Source: Chitinophaga pinensis (lineage in GTDB: Bacteria; Bacteroidota; Bacteroidia; Flavobacteriales_D; Crocinitomicaceae). From it: DNA of 10,148 nt. Below the pieces are notes generated by a model that had not been told where the DNA came from, did no database searches, and saw nothing but the letters and a program-made list of their open reading frames with translations. The translations under genes were made by a program, and so were the position numbers. Of the stretch, positions 7,243 through 10,148 are shown in pieces (the stretch's first letter is position 1; each line of letters begins with the position of its first letter). The stretch is from the NCBI GenBank assembly GCA_945868555.1, contig CAMBMC010000068.1:1-10148 (forward strand). The letters run 5' to 3'.

Positions 7243-7255
7243 CTTAGCATCTTGA
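7240..7255. repeat. Imperfect direct repeat, copy B, at the paaA breakpoint
   Basis: AATCTTAGCATCTTGA is the partner of copy A at 7115-7130. On the minus strand it overlaps the last two codons still recognisable as PaaA (CAA GAT, 7249-7254), so the end of the paaA similarity coincides with this repeat. Confidence 0.55.
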
Positions 7256-7491
7256 ATTTTTGCTAAAAGAATCTTTTTGCTGCGTAAAGATGGAGCGCGT
7301 TAAATCCAGTTGCCTTCAGGTTGCATGCCAATGACTTCAGAGTGCGCGTGCTGAGAAATTTGACGAATGAGGTGCTGTCGGTAAGCATCTGGCATCCAGT
7401 CGAAAGGTTCAATTTTAATTTCAGCGTTGATTTTCTCTTCAAATTCAGACAGCTGTTGAGCTGTTTGCGCAGGTTCAGGTTTAATTGTCAT
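7249..7491 (-). pseudogene. paaA: paaA remnant (phenylacetyl-CoA epoxidase subunit A, N-terminal fragment)
   Basis: The open frame from ATG 7491 to TAA at 7300-7302 encodes 63 residues. Residues 20-63 closely follow the start of PaaA, the catalytic di-iron subunit of the ring 1,2-phenylacetyl-CoA epoxidase: EIKIEPFDWMPDAYR, LIRQISQHAHSE and GMQPEGNWI. Reading through the TAA in the same frame gives RAPSLRSKKILLAKIQD, which continues the family pattern (typically ITRAP-L-RK-ILLAKVQDEAGHG) down to base 7249. Similarity then stops, just before the EAGHG iron-binding segment. PaaA is usually a little over 300 residues, so roughly three quarters is missing, including most metal ligands. The TAA stands where the family has threonine. 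No other paa gene is in the window. I compared it with the family from memory, not by alignment. A translated 63-residue peptide cannot be excluded but could not be an epoxidase. Confidence 0.82.
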
Positions 7492-7615
7492 GTGTTCTTT
7501 GTATTAATTCGCGACATAAGATGTCCTCGAATATTACAAAGAGAAGAAATGAGAGGTTGGAAATCAATGACAAAGTTCAAATCGAAACATGACAAAAGTC
7601 AATTAATTTTGAGCT
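7492..7615. promoter_or_regulatory. Spacer with a 5-bp dyad upstream of the paaA remnant
   Basis: This 124-base gap separates the propeller gene stop from the paaA remnant start. It contains a perfect dyad GACAT-AAG-ATGTC (7513-7525), 21 bases before the remnant ATG, and a weaker TGAC-AAAA-GTCA (7590-7601) just after the propeller gene. On the minus strand TTTG at 7537-7540 is a possible -33 box, but no good TAnnTTTG follows. The dyad could be a leftover operator of paaA; the second hairpin is too weak to call a terminator. Confidence 0.25.
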
Positions 7616-8866
7616 TCATTCAATGAATATTTTTTTTTGAATCGAAGAGAATGTTGAATGGATGTGCAGGAAATAAATGCCACTTGATAATTTAGGGAAG
7701 GGGTAGGATCCGGTTGGCGAAGTTTCGAATAGCTCAATTGGATATTTCCCATCTAAATCCGTAAGGTATACTCTTGTGTTTAGATTTTCATTTAGGCCAT
7801 TAATGTGTAAAGGAAACCCGTTTGAAACGGGGTTGGGATAAATGATGAGGGAATTGTCATTGATTTCATTTAATTGGTTTTCTTCAAGGTTTAATCTAAC
7901 CAAGCCACCAATCTCGGTGCCAACCCAAAGTGTATTTTGATCATTTCCTAAGATAGAAAAGACATGGTTATCTGGCATTGGTGAGTTACTCGTATTCAGA
8001 TTCAACCAATTTGAGTTGTTAAGGCGCAGAACGATTCCGTTTTGTAATGTACCGATTAAGAAGTTTTGGTTAGGATCTATCGAAAAACAGGTTAAACTAT
8101 TCGTTGGGATGTCAGAATTTGACGTATTGAACGAAAGCCATGTTTGATTTCCTGTATCTGTAAATAAACCTTGAGCGGCACTTGCAAACCATGGTTTTTG
8201 GGTTGCATCAATTTGCACAGAAATAATCGAATTGTCTGGAATGTTGGCGTTGGAAATTGTATAGCTATTGATTTGATTGTTCGTCATGTAAATTACCCCA
8301 CCATTGATTGTACCTATATATTTAGTGTTCTGTGAATCAATTCCAATTGAGGTGATATTATTGGTGATTAGTCCTGCATTTGCCATGGTCCAAATGGTCC
8401 AATTTACTTCGTCAAAGTAGGCTAAGCCCTCTACAGTGCCTATCCATTTGTTGTTGTTTTGGTCAATTTGGATGGTTCGAATAAAATTATCTGGTATGGA
8501 ACTGTTTGTCGTATTGTAATTGAACCAAGATGTGCCATCGTACTTAAATAGGCCATGCATCGTTGTGCCAATCCAAACGACGTTGTTCGTATCAATCGCG
8601 ATCGCGCGAATATAATTTTCAGTTAATCCTGAATTTGAGCTATTGAAAATTTGCCACGATACACCATCAAAGCGAGCTAAACCATTATCAGTACCTATCC
8701 AAAGAATATGCTGTCGGTCCTCCGCAATGCAATGAACGGCGTTGCTTGGCAAAGGAGAATTGGCTTCATTGTAGATTGTCCAACCTGCAGATTGAGCGAA
8801 AAAAAAACTTCCGTTAGCAAGAACTAACGGAAGTAAAACAAAAAGTGTTTTCCATGTTTTAGTCAT
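7616..8866 (-). CDS. Secreted seven-bladed beta-propeller protein with T9SS type A sorting domain
   Basis: A 416-residue exported protein. Residues 1 to about 26 are a signal peptide (MTKTWKTLFVLLPLVLANGS, then FFFAQS). Seven consecutive repeats of 40-45 residues follow at 29-70, 71-113, 114-155, 156-197, 198-242, 243-286 and 287-326. The consensus is W-x-x-(Y/F)-N-x-x-N-S-x-(I/L)-P-x-N, then I-x-I-D, then WIGT-x-x-G-L, as in the 'two-component regulator propeller' (Reg_prop) family. Seven repeats make one complete propeller. Residues 340-416 are a T9SS type A sorting domain (IIYPNPVSNG; SSGIYFLHIHS; KKIFIE end). In regulator proteins such propellers are sensor domains ahead of a membrane helix and kinase; none of that is here, so this is a free or surface-anchored propeller with unknown ligand. 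Start at 8866 is chosen for the signal peptide, overlapping the upstream gene by 8 bases; the ATG at 8914 is rejected. Confidence 0.92.
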   Translation of the reverse strand: MTKTWKTLFVLLPLVLANGSFFFAQSAGWTIYNEANSPLPSNAVHCIAEDRQHILWIGTDNGLARFDGVSWQIFNSSNSGLTENYIRAIAIDTNNVVWIGTTMHGLFKYDGTSWFNYNTTNSSIPDNFIRTIQIDQNNNKWIGTVEGLAYFDEVNWTIWTMANAGLITNNITSIGIDSQNTKYIGTINGGVIYMTNNQINSYTISNANIPDNSIISVQIDATQKPWFASAAQGLFTDTGNQTWLSFNTSNSDIPTNSLTCFSIDPNQNFLIGTLQNGIVLRLNNSNWLNLNTSNSPMPDNHVFSILGNDQNTLWVGTEIGGLVRLNLEENQLNEINDNSLIIYPNPVSNGFPLHINGLNENLNTRVYLTDLDGKYPIELFETSPTGSYPFPKLSSGIYFLHIHSTFSSIQKKIFIE

Positions 8867-10148
8867 GGATAATAAGTCGTGTGGTATATTTTTTACCTTC
8901 ATATTCGATCGCAAAGATGTACATTCCTTTGGACAGGTTCTTTGTATTTATGGACCTTTGATTTAATCCATCGTGATAGTTGGCTTTTTCGGAATAGACA
9001 GTTTCACCAATAATAGAATACATTTCGTAGGTCAATTCGCCTGAATGCTCTGTCGTGAACTGGATTGAAAACTCACCATTGTTCGGGTTTGGTGAAACGA
9101 CGATTGAACGTTTAAAAAGGATGTCTTCGCCCAATCCTGCGCATGAATTTACAACAGCATTTACTGGTGTCAAAGCACTCGAACACGTGCTGTTTTCAGT
9201 GACAACTTGCCAATCGTAGAAGAAATAATAATACGATGCTCCTGCCGATGCTCCAACAATAGACAAGATATCGGGAAGTTCGTAGGGGTAAGTAGCGCTG
9301 TTGTTGTTGCGGTAGAGACCTGTTGTGCCGATACTCTTTCCAACAAGTCTTAAATTGGTGCCAACTGGCACATTAAAATTCAGCTGAACACGATTTGATC
9401 CTGTAAGGACATTCGCCACCATGGTTTCTAGCATTACTCCATTTTGGTCTTGTAACTCAATGGTAAATGAACCTGCTGATTGGGAATAAACGAGTGCCGA
9501 TTTTAGCGTAAAGTTCACGTAGCTATTGAAGATTTCATATTGGTCTGATGCCACATAGCCACCACCTCCAATGCCATTCGTGTAGGGTTCAGCATTGATT
9601 GAATCCAAATAAACGTCGGTGTTTTGTGCAAAATAGGTTGTTGTTTGCGTTAAATTTGGTGTAATGAGGGTGTCACCCGAAGCGACATAATTTCCGCTTG
9701 CATCGAACCATGATATATCACCTGATCCTTCAGCAACGAGGGTCATACTTCCGGAAATGCAGACGGAATCGCCTGATGTTACTGGCGCGTCTGGCATCAC
9801 ATTGTTGACGATAAATGGTTCAGAGGTATTTGTTCCACAATAGTTGGATACTTCACAAGTATATGAACCCGCTTGGTTGACAGTAATTGTTTGTGTTGTA
9901 TCGCCCGTAGACCATAAAAAACTTGTTCCAGCAGATGATGTTAAAGTCAATGATTGACCATCACATAAATTGTTGGAGTTATTTGACGATATAATTGGGA
10001 GCTGATTCGAATTTGCAGGATACTGTTGTGTTAAGGTTACAGGCACCGCTGTGAAGTTGTTGTCATCATTTTCTTCCAAGAAGATGTTATTCTTGTCCAC
10101 TTCCATGACGATGTAATAGTTGCCATTGCAGGTGTTTGGTGGAATGTT
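8859..10148 (-). CDS. Multidomain secreted protein with T9SS type A sorting domain, 5' end beyond the window
   Basis: The frame is open to the window edge; 429 residues are visible and the true start lies beyond 10148. Visible residues 1 to about 40 (CNGNYYIVMEVDKNNIFLEE, then NDDNNF) look like the end of a CARDB-type domain. Two Ig-like segments follow at about 51-116 (CDGQSLTLTSSAG, FLWSTGDT, AGSYTCEV) and 118-180 (SVCISGSMTLVAEGSG, ISWFD, TQTTTYFAQ). A beta-rich segment of unknown type lies at about 181-340. The T9SS type A sorting domain is at 349-429 (VVSPNPNNGEFSIQF; LSKGMYIFAIEYEGKKYTTR). Any catalytic domain would be in the missing N-terminal part, so the role is unknown; CARDB and Ig modules often trail peptidases or adhesins in this phylum. 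Its TAA falls inside the start region of the propeller gene (ATGACTAA), suggesting the two are cotranscribed and coupled in translation. Confidence 0.88.
   Translation of the reverse strand, partial: NIPPNTCNGNYYIVMEVDKNNIFLEENDDNNFTAVPVTLTQQYPANSNQLPIISSNNSNNLCDGQSLTLTSSAGTSFLWSTGDTTQTITVNQAGSYTCEVSNYCGTNTSEPFIVNNVMPDAPVTSGDSVCISGSMTLVAEGSGDISWFDASGNYVASGDTLITPNLTQTTTYFAQNTDVYLDSINAEPYTNGIGGGGYVASDQYEIFNSYVNFTLKSALVYSQSAGSFTIELQDQNGVMLETMVANVLTGSNRVQLNFNVPVGTNLRLVGKSIGTTGLYRNNNSATYPYELPDILSIVGASAGASYYYFFYDWQVVTENSTCSSALTPVNAVVNSCAGLGEDILFKRSIVVSPNPNNGEFSIQFTTEHSGELTYEMYSIIGETVYSEKANYHDGLNQRSINTKNLSKGMYIFAIEYEGKKYTTRLIIHD

Larger units (their letters stand above)
6888..7248. other. Gene-free spacer of short repeats and hairpins
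   Basis: About 360 bases without a credible gene on either strand. From left to right it holds the leader and weak promoter of the cysteine desulfurase, the mini-hairpin repeat array, a 16-base imperfect direct repeat, an imperfect long hairpin, and the junction with the paaA remnant. It is AT-rich with stop codons in every frame I read. The motif ATTACGAATT recurs (6926-6935 and 6993-7002), with a variant TTACGAATT at 7009-7017. Confidence 0.75.

Noticed and set aside
7300..7491. An intact novel 63-residue protein
   Set aside because: The residues follow the PaaA N-terminus and the similarity continues in frame after the stop, so a gene remnant explains it better.
7629..7637. T-run at the end of the propeller gene as a frameshift or sequencing error
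   Set aside because: The frame across it encodes SSIQKKIFIE, a normal ending for a type A sorting domain, so no correction is needed.
8867..8914. ATG at 8914 for the propeller protein
   Set aside because: It adds 16 residues ahead of the signal peptide and enlarges the overlap with the upstream gene.

Overview
The window looks like a chromosomal segment from a member of the Bacteroidota, most likely order Flavobacteriales (a Crocinitomicaceae/Fluviicola-like genome is a guess). The evidence is three secreted proteins with type IX secretion (T9SS) sorting domains (one type B 'gliding-motility' form, two type A), a fused CcsB/CcsA cytochrome c maturation protein, a BshB1 bacillithiol deacetylase, a short GreA/GreB-like protein typical of this phylum, and a TAnnTTTG-type promoter element. 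No tRNA, rRNA, CRISPR array or transposase was seen.

Positions 1-4175 read on the plus strand: the 3' part of ccsBA (cytochrome c haem attachment), then bshB1 (low-molecular-weight thiol synthesis) 12 bases later, then a large multidomain surface protein with its own promoter-like element and a type B sorting domain. Positions 4182-6887 read on the minus strand as a tight three-gene unit: cysteine desulfurase, a family-4 glycosyltransferase 2 bases later, and the GreA-like protein overlapping the glycosyltransferase end. The two blocks converge with only 6 bases between stop codons.

Positions 6888-7248 hold no gene. About 180 bases of it are an array of short repeats in which AATTTGA is followed by a tiny hairpin; the arm sequences differ from unit to unit yet usually remain complementary. 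Next to it is a second patch of related repeats and an imperfect hairpin. This patch abuts the broken end of a paaA remnant (phenylacetyl-CoA epoxidase subunit A): about 80 codons of clear PaaA N-terminal sequence with an in-frame stop and loss of the rest.

Positions 7616-10148 read on the minus strand and hold two secreted T9SS type A cargo genes overlapping by 8 bases: an upstream multidomain protein cut by the window edge, and a seven-bladed propeller protein. The most unusual parts are the mini-hairpin array and the paaA remnant beside it; the rest is ordinary flavobacterial gene content. I see no convincing undescribed defence or mobile system.
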